Origin: JADJPO01 sp046330955 | GTDB lineage: Bacteria; Actinomycetota; Actinomycetes; Actinomycetales; Kineosporiaceae | DNA length: 64,000 nucleotides | Assembly (NCBI GenBank): GCA_046330955.1 | Contig: JAXLRT010000006.1 | Span: 135,766 to 199,765, forward strand | Direction of reading: 5' to 3' | Translations under genes and position numbers: made by a program | Part shown: positions 17,523 through 26,604 of the stretch, piece after piece | Layout: each line of letters begins with the position of its first letter | Position numbering within the stretch: position 1 is the stretch's first letter | The notes under the pieces: generated by a model | What the model saw: the letters and a program-made list of their open reading frames with translations, nothing else | Database searches by the model: none | Told to the model about the DNA's origin: nothing

Positions 17523-18485
17523 TCAGCGCGGCACCGGCACGGTGGCCAGCACGCTGTCGAGGACGGCGTCCGTCGTGGTGCCCTCCAACTCGGCCTCGGG
17601 ACGCAGCTGCACCCGGTGACGCAACGTGGGTCGCGCCAGCGCCTTGACGTCGTCCGGGGTGACGTAGTCGCGCCCCGACAACCAGGCCCAGGCCCGCGCG
17701 GTCGCCAGCAACGCCGTCGCGCCGCGCGGTGAGACCCCCAGCGACAGGGACGGCGCGGCGCGGGTCGCGCGCACCAGGTCGACGATGTAGCCCATCACCT
17801 CGGTGGTGGCGTCGACTGCCCGGACGGCCTCCTGCGCGGCGGCCAGGTGCTCCGGCCCGGCGACGGCGTGCACCCCGGCGGCGGCCAGATCGCGCGGGTC
17901 GAATCCGTGCGCGTGTCGGTTGAGCACCTCCAGTTCGACCTCGCGCGGCGGCAGCGGCATCGTCAGCTTGAGCATGAACCGGTCGAGCTGGGCCTCGGGC
18001 AGGGGATAGGTGCCCTCGTACTCCACGGGGTTCTGGGTGGCGGCCACGAGGAAGGGCGAGGGCAACGGCCGGGGCACGCCGTCCACGCTGACCTGCCGTT
18101 CCTCCATCGCCTCCAGCAGCGAGGCCTGGGTCTTCGGCGGCGTCCGGTTGATCTCGTCGGCGAGCAGCAGGTTGGTGAACACCGGCCCCTCGCGGAAGGA
18201 GAACTCGGCGGTGCGGGCGTCGTAGACCAGCGATCCGGTGACGTCGCCGGGCATCAGGTCGGGGGTGAACTGCACCCGGGTGGTCCGCAGGTCCAGCGCG
18301 GTCGCGAACGCCCGCACCAGCAGCGTCTTGGCCACCCCGGGCACCCCTTCGAGCAGGACGTGGCCCCGGCACAGCAGCGCGATCACCAGACCCGACACGG
18401 CGGCGTCCTGGCCGACCACGGCCTTGGCCACCTCGGCGCGCACCCGGGCGAGTGCCTCGCGGGCGTCGGTGGGGTCGTACGTCAT
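17523..18485 (-). CDS. MoxR-family AAA+ ATPase
   Basis: This 320-residue AAA+ ATPase has a Walker A motif (EGVPGVAKT, about 48-56), a Walker B (LLLADEINR, about 108-116), a sensor-1 segment (LVAATQNP) and a C-terminal lid domain. The MoxR proteins pair with DUF58/VWA proteins as chaperones for protein maturation. It overlaps the upstream DUF4350 gene by 4 bp (ATGA). Full length for the family. Confidence 0.95.
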   Translation of the reverse strand: MTYDPTDAREALARVRAEVAKAVVGQDAAVSGLVIALLCRGHVLLEGVPGVAKTLLVRAFATALDLRTTRVQFTPDLMPGDVTGSLVYDARTAEFSFREGPVFTNLLLADEINRTPPKTQASLLEAMEERQVSVDGVPRPLPSPFLVAATQNPVEYEGTYPLPEAQLDRFMLKLTMPLPPREVELEVLNRHAHGFDPRDLAAAGVHAVAGPEHLAAAQEAVRAVDATTEVMGYIVDLVRATRAAPSLSLGVSPRGATALLATARAWAWLSGRDYVTPDDVKALARPTLRHRVQLRPEAELEGTTTDAVLDSVLATVPVPR

Positions 18486-19714
18486 GATCCGTCCCGAGGG
18501 TCTGGTCGTGATGCGCCGGTCGGCGCGCTGACATCCTGCTCGATCTCGTCGATCCGGCGTGCCAGGCGCACCAGCGCGGCGTCGTCCGGCGGGACGGCGC
18601 CCAGCAACGTCTCGCGCAGCTCGCCCACCGGTCTGCCGGTCGACGCGGCGATACGGCCGACGAGGTCCTCCCGCGACCCGGTACTCGCCTCGAAGCGGCG
18701 GGCCAGCCGGCGCAGCGTTGCGGTGCGCAGCGTGGCGGCCACCCGGTCACGAGCTCGGGCCTGCCGGTACAGCCGGGCGCGACCCTCCTGCGTCTCGACC
18801 GCCCGCACCACGACCGGCAGCGGCTCGGCGACCAGCCGGCCGAGCCGGCGGCCTCGCCAGAACGCCACGACGAGCACCGTGAGCGCGGCCACAGCGGGCA
18901 TCCACCGCACCCAGCGCGGGATCAGCTGGCTCAGGGTCGGTACCTGGGTGACGTCGAGCTCGGTCGGGTCGGCGATGTACCACTGCAGCGCCGGCTGGCG
19001 GCCGAGCAGTCGGAGCGCCAGCGCGGCGTTGCCGTCGGTGGCCAGGTAGGCGTTGCGCAGCACATCGGCCTGCCCGATCACCGCCAGGTGCCGGTCGCCG
19101 CGCGCGACGACGGCCACCGACCCGTTGCCGCCGGCCGGCCCCTCGGGGTAGCACAGCGTCGCCGAGCCGTACCCGGGGTCGGCATCGGCGCTGGGACGGT
19201 ACAGCAGCCCGCCGCCGCGCACCGTGCCGGCGGCGATCGCATCGGGGTCGGTGCACGAGGGCTCGGTGGAGCCCGCCGATGTGGTGCCGTCCGGGAACAG
19301 CGGCAACTCGAGGGCCTCGAGGGCAAGCGCGTTGGGTCGCAGCACGACCACGTCGGCCGGGGCGGTGGCCAGCCCGGCCAGCACGTCGTCCGGGGTCAGC
19401 AACGGGTCGGCGACGAAGATCGTGCGTCCCGCACCGGCGTCGAGATCGTCGCGATGGTGCACCACGTCGACCCGGACGCCGTGCGCCCGCAGCACCTGCA
19501 CCAGCGCCCGGGTTCCCTCGGGAGCGGGGGAGTCGGGATCCAGATCACCGCGGGCCGTCGGGGTGATCAGCGCCCCCAGTCCGGCCACCGCGACCATGAT
19601 CAGGGCGATGACGGCCGGCCAGAACCAGCGGCGCTGCCGTAGCCGCACCGAGCTCGGGCGAGCAGCAGGATCAGCGGGGTCTGCCGCCACGTCACCCGCC
19701 GCGTGAACCGTCAC
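18482..19714 (-). CDS. DUF4350 membrane protein
   Basis: This 410-residue protein has an N-terminal transmembrane helix at about 32-50, a periplasmic DUF4350 region (SPAPEGTRALVQVLRAHGVRV, a GATase-like fold in related proteins) and a second helix near 270-290 before a cytosolic tail. DUF4350 proteins occur regularly between DUF4129 and MoxR genes in actinobacteria. Four-bp overlaps at both ends indicate translational coupling. Function unknown; envelope-related by context. Confidence 0.85.
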   Translation of the reverse strand: MTVHAAGDVAADPADPAARPSSVRLRQRRWFWPAVIALIMVAVAGLGALITPTARGDLDPDSPAPEGTRALVQVLRAHGVRVDVVHHRDDLDAGAGRTIFVADPLLTPDDVLAGLATAPADVVVLRPNALALEALELPLFPDGTTSAGSTEPSCTDPDAIAAGTVRGGGLLYRPSADADPGYGSATLCYPEGPAGGNGSVAVVARGDRHLAVIGQADVLRNAYLATDGNAALALRLLGRQPALQWYIADPTELDVTQVPTLSQLIPRWVRWMPAVAALTVLVVAFWRGRRLGRLVAEPLPVVVRAVETQEGRARLYRQARARDRVAATLRTATLRRLARRFEASTGSREDLVGRIAASTGRPVGELRETLLGAVPPDDAALVRLARRIDEIEQDVSAPTGASRPDPRDGS

Positions 19715-20322
19715 GTGAGCACCGGCCGGGCCGCGACCAGTTCCTCGTCCACGGCCTGCAGCTGCAGCGCCGCCTCGCGGGTGGCCGCTCGCCCGCCGTA
19801 GCGGACGGCGCCGAACACGTCGGCGGCCTGCTGTACCTGGTCGGCGACGCCGGGCAGCGTGCTGCGGATCTCCGGGGCCACCTCGCCGGCGGTCCGGCCG
19901 GGGCGCGGCGCGATCAGGGTGCGTTCCTCCAACTGCCGAACGATCGCCCGGAACCGTTCCACCACAGCGGTTTCCCAGTCACCGGCGGCGGCTGCCCGGT
20001 CGGCGGCGGCGCGATGCTCGGCCGCGGTCAGCTCGGGCTCGTCGCCGAAGATCCCGCCGCGCCCGGGTGTGGGTCGCACCGAGCCGATGCCGCCTGCGCG
20101 CCAGATGGCATAGCCGATCACCACGGCGATGATGAGCGCGACCACGACGAGCGCCCAGCCCGCGTTCGACACCGCCGGCGCGTGCGAGAGCAGTTCCTGC
20201 AGCTTGTCCCACAACCAGGTCAGAGCGCGCTGGACCAGGCCGGGCCGAGCGCGCTGGTACTCACCCTTGGCCAGTTCCTCGGCGGCCCAGCGACGGGCCT
20301 GCTCCCGGGTCGGATCGAGCAC
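19711..20322 (-). CDS. DUF4129 membrane protein
   Basis: This 203-residue protein has a single helix at about 56-76 and a cytosolic C-terminal DUF4129 domain with the family-like VVERFRAIVRQLEERTLI and TAGEVAPEI segments. It starts with GTG 10 bp after the preceding gene stop and overlaps the DUF4350 gene by 4 bp. Some DUF4129 domains are fused to transglutaminases; here it stands alone. Function unknown. Confidence 0.82.
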   Translation of the reverse strand: MLDPTREQARRWAAEELAKGEYQRARPGLVQRALTWLWDKLQELLSHAPAVSNAGWALVVVALIIAVVIGYAIWRAGGIGSVRPTPGRGGIFGDEPELTAAEHRAAADRAAAAGDWETAVVERFRAIVRQLEERTLIAPRPGRTAGEVAPEIRSTLPGVADQVQQAADVFGAVRYGGRAATREAALQLQAVDEELVAARPVLT

Positions 20323-20332
20323 GCCGACCCGC

Positions 20333-21487
20333 TCAGCCGCTCACGCCGGCGGCCCGGGCCAGCTCGACGTCCAGGCCCTCGGCCCGCATCCGGCGGTCGA
20401 TGTACAGCAGCGAGGTCACCGCGGCGGAGAACGGGGTGATGACCGAGCCACTGATGATCTCGGCGAGCCCGCTGAGCAGCGTGGCCGACGCGAGACTGCC
20501 GGTGCTGCCCTCGTTGGCCGCCACGATGAACCCGCCCACCTGGGTCAGCGGCACGGCGAGGATCGAGGCGGCGATGCCGACGACGATCGAGGTCAGCAGC
20601 AGGATCCCGAAGACCCGCCACCACGACGTGCGCACCAGGGCGGACGAGCGCCGCAGCGCGGCCACCGGGCCGATGTCCTCGAGCAGCAGTGCGGGGGCGG
20701 CCAGCGACAGCCTCACCCACAGGTACAGGCTCACGACGGTGACCGTGAGGCCCCCGAGCACGACGCCGAGGATTCCCGCGCCGACGGAGGACATGCCGGC
20801 GGCGACCAGGGCGAACCCCAGGGCGGTGAAGACCCCGGCCACCACCAGGAAGGCGACGAAGGGGATGAGGATGCTGAGCAGGCTGACGCCGATCACGGCC
20901 CAGATCCGCGGTTTGACGCGCTGCCACAGCGCGCCGGCGGACATGCGCCGTCCGAGCACCGCCTCGCTCACCGCCCGCACCAACATGGCGCTGAGCACCG
21001 TGGTGGCCAGCACCTTGACCAGGCTGCTGAGCAGCAGGCCGCCGAAACCGCCCAGCAGCGGGGCCAGGCTGCCCGGGTCGAAGTCGCCGGTGGCTGCGGC
21101 GTCCTCGGCGACGGTCTGAAAGTCGAAGACGGTGGACAGGTAGTAGAACTGCGGACCCAGCCCGATCAGGGTCACCACGATCGTCACGACGGCGGAGATG
21201 CCCATCATGGTGCGCGGGTTGGTGCGGATGGCCTGGAACGAGCCGTCGAAGATCTCGCCCAGGGTGATCGGCCGCAGCGGGATGATGCCCGGCTTGGGCC
21301 GCCAGCCCTGATCGGTGGGCGGCAGACCGGGCGGGCCGTAGCCGGGCGGCGGACCGTACCCGGGCGGCGGACCGTACCCCGGGGGTGGCCCGTACCCGGG
21401 GGGCGGGCCGTACCCGGGCGGCGTGCCACCCCACTGCGGGGCGCTGCCCCACTCACTCGGTCCGGGTGGCCCCGGCTGCTCGGTCAC
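20333..21487 (-). CDS. Membrane protein with a PPGYG-repeat N-terminus (glycerophosphodiesterase membrane-domain-like)
   Basis: This 384-residue protein starts with about 65 residues rich in Pro, Gly and Tyr, including five consecutive PPGYG-type pentapeptide units encoded by a 15-bp tandem repeat (about 21335-21425). At least six transmembrane helices follow. The helical part resembles the GDPD membrane domain or DUF7847 type, with ITLGEIFDGSFQAIRTNPRTM being typical. It heads the operon ending in DUF58. The start GTG has GAGGGGG upstream. Confidence 0.8.
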   Translation of the reverse strand: MTEQPGPPGPSEWGSAPQWGGTPPGYGPPPGYGPPPGYGPPPGYGPPPGYGPPGLPPTDQGWRPKPGIIPLRPITLGEIFDGSFQAIRTNPRTMMGISAVVTIVVTLIGLGPQFYYLSTVFDFQTVAEDAAATGDFDPGSLAPLLGGFGGLLLSSLVKVLATTVLSAMLVRAVSEAVLGRRMSAGALWQRVKPRIWAVIGVSLLSILIPFVAFLVVAGVFTALGFALVAAGMSSVGAGILGVVLGGLTVTVVSLYLWVRLSLAAPALLLEDIGPVAALRRSSALVRTSWWRVFGILLLTSIVVGIAASILAVPLTQVGGFIVAANEGSTGSLASATLLSGLAEIISGSVITPFSAAVTSLLYIDRRMRAEGLDVELARAAGVSG

Positions 21488-21597
21488 GTGCTGCCCCCTC
21501 GTCGCCGGCCGGTCGTGACGGCTCGATTCTGCCGGTAAACGCGCGACAACCGCTCCACGGTGCCCGCTCGGTGCGTCGTCGGTGCCACCATGTGCGC

Positions 21598-22275
21598 ATG
21601 AGAGGACGTGTGCTGGTGGTCGACGACGACACCGCGCTCGCCGAGATGCTCGGCATCGTGCTGCGTGGTGAGGGGTACGAACCGGTCTTCTGTGCCGACG
21701 GTTCCGGCGCCCTGGAGGTGTTCCGGGCCACGCGCCCCGACCTGGTGCTGCTCGACGTGATGCTGCCCGGGCGGGACGGGATCGAGGTCTGCCGGCAGAT
21801 CCGGGGGGAGTCGGGGGTGCCGATCGTGATGCTCACGGCCAAGACCGACACCGTGGACGTCGTCCTGGGCCTCGAGTCGGGCGCCGACGACTACGTGGTC
21901 AAACCGTTCAAGGCCAAGGAACTGGTGGCCCGGGTGCGGGCCCGGCTGCGGCGCACCGACGAACCCGCTCCCGAATTGCTCGACCTGGGTGACCTGACCA
22001 TCGACGTGGCCGGGCACGCCGTCCGCCGGGGTGAGGAGCCGATCGCACTCACCCCGCTGGAGTTCGACCTGCTGGTGGCGCTGGCCCGCAAGCCGTGGCA
22101 GGTGTTCACCCGAGAGGTGTTGCTGGAGCAGGTCTGGGGGTATCGCCACGCCGCCGATACCCGACTGGTCAACGTGCACGTGCAGCGGCTGCGCTCGAAG
22201 ATCGAGCGCGACCCGGAGCGCCCCGAGATCGTGGTGACCGTGCGCGGAGTGGGGTACAAGGCCGGACCCGCGTGA
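21598..22275 (+). CDS. mtrA: Two-component response regulator MtrA
   Basis: This 225-residue OmpR-family regulator has a receiver domain (Asp53 phospho-acceptor in LLDVMLPGRDG, Thr80, Lys102) and a winged-helix domain ending in VVTVRGVGYKAG. Sequence and the mtrA-mtrB-lpqB order identify MtrA, which in actinobacteria controls cell-wall, division and development genes. The ATG chosen gives the conserved RVLVVDDD opening; a longer upstream frame overlaps the divergent gene and is rejected. It overlaps mtrB by 4 bp. Confidence 0.95.
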   Translation: MRGRVLVVDDDTALAEMLGIVLRGEGYEPVFCADGSGALEVFRATRPDLVLLDVMLPGRDGIEVCRQIRGESGVPIVMLTAKTDTVDVVLGLESGADDYVVKPFKAKELVARVRARLRRTDEPAPELLDLGDLTIDVAGHAVRRGEEPIALTPLEFDLLVALARKPWQVFTREVLLEQVWGYRHAADTRLVNVHVQRLRSKIERDPERPEIVVTVRGVGYKAGPA

Positions 22276-23909
22276 GACCGTTCGCCACCGTTCGTCGCGC
22301 GCTGCGTCCCCACGTCCGGGCGATCCGGGGGCGCTGGCGGCGGTCGTTGCTGCTGCGGGTGATCGCGGCCACGGTGGCGCTCGGCGTCGTCGTCCTGCTC
22401 GTGGTGGGTCAGTTGCTGCTGCAGGCGATCAGCGACGGCCTGGTCGACTCGGCGCGTACCGCGGCCCAGAACGACGCGTCGCAACAGGTGAAGAACACCC
22501 TGACCAGCCGATCGGACCAGACCTTCGACGGCGAGCAGGAGTTCCGCACCTGGATCCGGGACACCCTCAACGGCCTGCACGGCCCGGCCGACGACCCGTT
22601 GCGGTACGTGGCCCTGCGCAAGGAGATCAACACCTCGCCCGGCCCGATCAGCGACCAGAGCCTCGGCGTGGACGCCAGCGCGATCCCGGTGGAGCTGCGC
22701 CGGTCGGTGGCGACCAACCGCAGCCGGCTGGTCACCGAGGTGCTCACCCTGCCCATGGGCGAGGCGGGCGAGACGGTGGACAAGCGGGTCATCGCGGTCG
22801 GCACCCTGGTCGACCTCGGCACCATCGCGGGCGGCTCGGACGAGCCGGTCGGTGGCACCTACGAGCTCTACTTCGTCTACCCGCTCGACCGCGAGGTCGA
22901 CATCCTGGCCGATGTCCAGCGCACCTTCCTGGTGGGCGCGGTGGCCCTGCTGGTGCTGATCGCGCTGGTCGCCTGGGTGGTCACCCGGCAGGTGGTCGAC
23001 CCGGTGCGCCAGGCCGCACTGGCCGCCGAGCAGCTGGCCTCGGGTCGGTTCGACCGGCGGATGCCGGTGCGCGGCGAGGACGAGTTGGCCCGGCTGGGCC
23101 GGGCGTTCAACGAGATGGCCGCCAGCCTCGAGCGCCAGATCCACCAGCTGGAGGAACTGTCCCGGGTGCAGCGCCGGTTCGTCTCCGATGTCTCGCACGA
23201 ACTGCGCACCCCGCTGACCACGGTGCGGATGGCCGCCGAGGTGATCCACGAGGCCAGGGCCGACCTCGACCCGACCCTGTCGCGCAGCTCCGAACTGCTG
23301 GTCACCCAACTCGACCGGTTCGAGGAGTTGCTGTCGGACCTGCTCGAGGTGAGCCGGTTCGACGCCGGAGCCGTGGTGCTCGAGACCGATCCGGTCGACA
23401 TCCGCAAGATCGTGCACCGGGTGGTCGAGCACCTGCGCCCGCTGGCCGATCGCAAGGGGGTTCGGCTGCTGGTGCACGAGCCCCGGGGCACCGTGATCGC
23501 CGATGTCGACAGCCGCCGGGTCGAGCGGGTGCTGCGCAACCTGATCGGCAACGCCATCGAACACGGTGAGGGCCGGCCGGTGGAGATCCGGGTGGCGATG
23601 GACGACGCGGCCGTGGCCATCGGGGTGCGCGACCACGGCGTGGGGCTGAGCCAGGCCGACGTCCGGATGGTCTTCGACCGGTTCTGGCGGGCCGACCCGG
23701 CCCGGGCCAGGACCACCGGCGGCACCGGGCTGGGCCTGGCCATCGCCCTCGAGGACGCTCACCTGCACGGCGGCTGGTTGCAGGCCTGGGGCGAGCCCGG
23801 CCGCGGGGCACACTTCCGGCTCACCCTGCCGCGCCAGGGCGGTCAGGTGCTCGCCGGGTCGCCGTTGCCGCTGGTCCCGGCCGAGGTGGCGCCGCTGGGG
23901 CGGGTATGA
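22272..23909 (+). CDS. mtrB: Sensor histidine kinase MtrB
   Basis: This 545-residue kinase has two transmembrane helices (about 28-50 and 218-240), a periplasmic sensor region between them, HAMP, HisKA with His309 in VSHELRTPL, and HATPase_c with NAIEHGEG, DHGVG and GTGLGLAIA motifs. The GTG start overlaps the mtrA stop (GTGA). It is the cognate kinase of MtrA, and in mycobacteria its activity is modulated by LpqB, the next gene. Confidence 0.95.
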   Translation: MRPFATVRRALRPHVRAIRGRWRRSLLLRVIAATVALGVVVLLVVGQLLLQAISDGLVDSARTAAQNDASQQVKNTLTSRSDQTFDGEQEFRTWIRDTLNGLHGPADDPLRYVALRKEINTSPGPISDQSLGVDASAIPVELRRSVATNRSRLVTEVLTLPMGEAGETVDKRVIAVGTLVDLGTIAGGSDEPVGGTYELYFVYPLDREVDILADVQRTFLVGAVALLVLIALVAWVVTRQVVDPVRQAALAAEQLASGRFDRRMPVRGEDELARLGRAFNEMAASLERQIHQLEELSRVQRRFVSDVSHELRTPLTTVRMAAEVIHEARADLDPTLSRSSELLVTQLDRFEELLSDLLEVSRFDAGAVVLETDPVDIRKIVHRVVEHLRPLADRKGVRLLVHEPRGTVIADVDSRRVERVLRNLIGNAIEHGEGRPVEIRVAMDDAAVAIGVRDHGVGLSQADVRMVFDRFWRADPARARTTGGTGLGLAIALEDAHLHGGWLQAWGEPGRGAHFRLTLPRQGGQVLAGSPLPLVPAEVAPLGRV

Positions 23910-25717
23910 CGCGCTGCCGGTCGCTGATCGTGCTGGCCCTGACGCTGGTCGGGTTGGTCTCGGGGTGCGTCAGCATCCCCGACCAGGGGCCGATCCTGCA
24001 GGGGCGCACCATGGTCGATGCGCTGCGTCCCCCGCGGGTCAAGTTCTACGCCGCCTACCCGTTGCCGGGCGACAACCCCACCCGCATCGTGCAGGGCTTC
24101 ATCCGGGCCGCGAAGGACTTCTCGGTCGACCACCAGGTCGCCCGCAGTTACCTCACCCCCGAGCAGCGCACCCGCTGGCGGCCGGACGCCGCGGTGGTGG
24201 TCTATCGCGGCGAGGCGAGGGTCGAGGACGTCGCCGGCACGCCGCCCCGCCCGCCGTCACCGGCGTCGTCCCCCTCGGCGTCGGTGACCCGGGCCGCGAC
24301 GCCGTCGAGAACGCCTGCCCCGACGTCGTCCGCGCCACCCGCACCCGGGGCGCTCGCCGAGGTGCACCTGAAGGTCGAGGCGGTCGCCCGGGTGGACGGC
24401 GCCGGCATCTACCAGCCCTCGCCCACCGGGGACGTGGCCGAGGTGACCCTGCACCTGGTCGTGGTCGAGGGGGAGTGGCGCATCAGCGATCCGGTCGATG
24501 GGGTGCTGATCTCGGAGGACGACTTCCAGGCGACCTTCGCCGACGTCCCGCTGTACTACCCCGATCCCACCGGACGCTGGCTGGTGCCGGACGTGCGGTG
24601 GTTCCCGGTGACCTCGGTGCCCAGCGTCGTGGTCGCTGCGCTGCTCGAGGGGCCGTCGCGCTGGTTGCGGGCGGCGGTGAGCACGCCGGCACCGGCGGGG
24701 ACGGCGCTGACCGCCGTCGGGGTGCGCGTCGGCGGCGGCCTGCTGACCGTCGACCTGAACCGACAGGCGCTGCAGGCCACGCCGCCGCAGCGGCAGCTGC
24801 TCGCGGCGCAACTGCAGGCCACGCTGACCGAGGCGGCCCGGGTGCTGGAGTTCGCCAGCGGACAGCTCACGCTCACCGTCGACCGGGCCCGGTTCGAGGT
24901 CGCCCAGCTGGCCGCACCGGCTCCCCGGCCGGCCGACGAGGTGCCGTTCGATCCCCGGCCGGTGGTGCTGGACGACCAGAACCGCCTGGCCCGCCTCGAC
25001 GGCACCAAACCGGTGGTCGTGCAAGGGTTGCCGGCGCTCGGTGCCGATGCCACCCGACCGGCGGTGAGTTCGGACGGCACGCTGTTCGCGGTCCTCACCC
25101 GCGGCGGGTCCGCCCTGACCACGCTCACGGCCGGTTCCGGGCCGCAGCCCCAGGTCGAGGCGCCTGCCCTCACGGCACCGTCCTTCGACCCCTACGGCTG
25201 GGTCTGGACCTCACCGACGGCGTCGGCCGGCATCATCTCGACGGTGCGGGGAACCCGCCAGCTCGGCATCGCGGCGCCGTGGCTGGCCGGGTTCACCGTG
25301 GCCTCCGTGCGGCTCAGCCGCGAGGGTGCCCGGGCGATCGTGGTCGCCCATCGGGGCCGCCGCTCCTACGTCTTCGTCGCCGGCGTGGCCCGCGACGGCA
25401 CCGGGACGCCGGTGACCCTCGCCGGGTCGCCGCTGCTCGTGGCCAGTGAGTTGCAGTCGGTGCGGGACGCCGCGTGGCTCGATGCCCGCCGCGTGGTGGT
25501 GCTCGCCACGGCGCCCCCGGCCACCGGGACCCAGGTGTTCACGATCGAGCTCGGCGGCAAGATCGCCGCGGGGGTGAGCGCGCCCGGCGCGGTGGCGCTG
25601 ACGGTCGGCCTCACCGTGAACGACCTCTGGGTGCAGACGGATCAGGGCGCGCAGGTGCTGTCCGGCGGCAGCATGCGCTCGCTGGACGGGGTGCGCTGGC
25701 CGACGATGCCGGGCTGA
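23906..25717 (+). CDS. lpqB: Lipoprotein LpqB
   Basis: This 603-residue secreted lipoprotein has a signal peptide followed by lipobox LVSGC (Cys22). It contains a Pro/Ser/Thr-rich linker (about 110-150), a GerMN domain (about 215-335) and a C-terminal beta-propeller-like domain. LpqB interacts with the MtrB extracellular domain in mycobacteria. The gene overlaps mtrB by 4 bp, completing the conserved three-gene operon. Confidence 0.95.
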   Translation: MTRCRSLIVLALTLVGLVSGCVSIPDQGPILQGRTMVDALRPPRVKFYAAYPLPGDNPTRIVQGFIRAAKDFSVDHQVARSYLTPEQRTRWRPDAAVVVYRGEARVEDVAGTPPRPPSPASSPSASVTRAATPSRTPAPTSSAPPAPGALAEVHLKVEAVARVDGAGIYQPSPTGDVAEVTLHLVVVEGEWRISDPVDGVLISEDDFQATFADVPLYYPDPTGRWLVPDVRWFPVTSVPSVVVAALLEGPSRWLRAAVSTPAPAGTALTAVGVRVGGGLLTVDLNRQALQATPPQRQLLAAQLQATLTEAARVLEFASGQLTLTVDRARFEVAQLAAPAPRPADEVPFDPRPVVLDDQNRLARLDGTKPVVVQGLPALGADATRPAVSSDGTLFAVLTRGGSALTTLTAGSGPQPQVEAPALTAPSFDPYGWVWTSPTASAGIISTVRGTRQLGIAAPWLAGFTVASVRLSREGARAIVVAHRGRRSYVFVAGVARDGTGTPVTLAGSPLLVASELQSVRDAAWLDARRVVVLATAPPATGTQVFTIELGGKIAAGVSAPGAVALTVGLTVNDLWVQTDQGAQVLSGGSMRSLDGVRWPTMPG

Positions 25718-25849
25718 GGCCGAGCCGAGCAGGTCGCGGGCCTCGCGACGTCCGCGTCGTTGCGGGCACAGCCGTCCCGGGTCGTCCCGTCGTCCACAGC
25801 CGCCGTGACCGCTGGTGCGGGCCCGGCGCGATCGCGCCAGCCTGGCCGG

Positions 25850-26542
25850 GTGATCCTGCAACCGCTGATCGACCTGGTGCTGCCCCGCGACTGTGCCGGG
25901 TGTGCCGCACCGGACGTCGCCCTCTGCCCGCCGTGCCGCGCCCGGGTCGAGGCCCCGGCACGCCTGCTGCCGGCCGTCGCCGGCCGACCGGCCGTCGCCT
26001 GGTGCGCTCGCTACGAGGGCACCACGGCCCACCTGGTCCACGGCTGGAAGGACGCCGGACGGCGTGACCTCACCCCGCTGCTGGGGGCGGCGCTGGCCCG
26101 TGCGGTGGGGTTGATCCCGGTCGCCGGGTCGGCCCGTCCGGTGCTGTTGGTGCCGGTGCCGTCCGCGCCGGGGGCGGTGCGTCGCCGTGGCGCCGAACTG
26201 GTCGCCGACCTGGCGCGGGACGCCGCGCGCCGGCTGCCGGGGGCCCGGGCGGCTCCGGTGCTGCGACAGGTGCGCCGCACCGCCGATCAGGCCGGTCTGG
26301 GCGCGGGGGAGCGGGCACGGAACGTGTCCGGGGCGTTCGGGTTCACCCGGCGGGGTGCGCGCCGGTCGGGGCAGCCCTGCATCGTCGTCGATGACGTCGT
26401 GACCACGGGAGCGAGCCTCGCGGAGGCGGTCCGGGTGCTGCGCGCCGGCGGCTGGCAGCCGCTCGGGGCGGCCACGGTGTGTGCCACGCCGCGTCACCAC
26501 CCCCGACGCGCCGATCCTTCGGATGACCGCTGTCGGGTGTGA
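25850..26542 (+). CDS. comFC: ComF-family phosphoribosyltransferase-like protein
   Basis: This 230-residue protein has an N-terminal zinc finger (CAGC and CPPC knuckles) and a C-terminal PRTase fold with IVVDDVVTTGASLAEA. Members take part in DNA uptake in competent bacteria, but in actinobacteria the role is unclear. The GTG is chosen because the family N-terminus starts here and CAGCCT lies 6 nt upstream; a longer frame adds unrelated residues. Its position between lpqB and hpf is conserved. Confidence 0.88.
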   Translation: MILQPLIDLVLPRDCAGCAAPDVALCPPCRARVEAPARLLPAVAGRPAVAWCARYEGTTAHLVHGWKDAGRRDLTPLLGAALARAVGLIPVAGSARPVLLVPVPSAPGAVRRRGAELVADLARDAARRLPGARAAPVLRQVRRTADQAGLGAGERARNVSGAFGFTRRGARRSGQPCIVVDDVVTTGASLAEAVRVLRAGGWQPLGAATVCATPRHHPRRADPSDDRCRV

Positions 26543-26553
26543 CCAGACTGGAC

Positions 26554-26559
26554 TAGCGT
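26554..26559 (+). promoter_or_regulatory. -10 element TAGCGT upstream of hpf
   Basis: TAGCGT matches TANNNT and lies about 45 bp before the hpf start, leaving room for a short leader that carries the strong GGAGG ribosome-binding site. The -35 region is not distinct. Confidence 0.4.
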
Positions 26560-26604
26560 GGGGCCCCAGGAACGACTCCCCCTTCGAGATGCAGGAGGTC
26601 TTCC

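Noticed and set aside
21320..21430. CRISPR-like array
   Set aside because: The repeats are 15 bp, in frame and without spacers; they encode PPGYG units of a protein.
25786..25794. Single TCGTCCACA resembling a DnaA box before comFC
   Set aside because: It is a lone, imperfect copy without neighbours, which is expected by chance.
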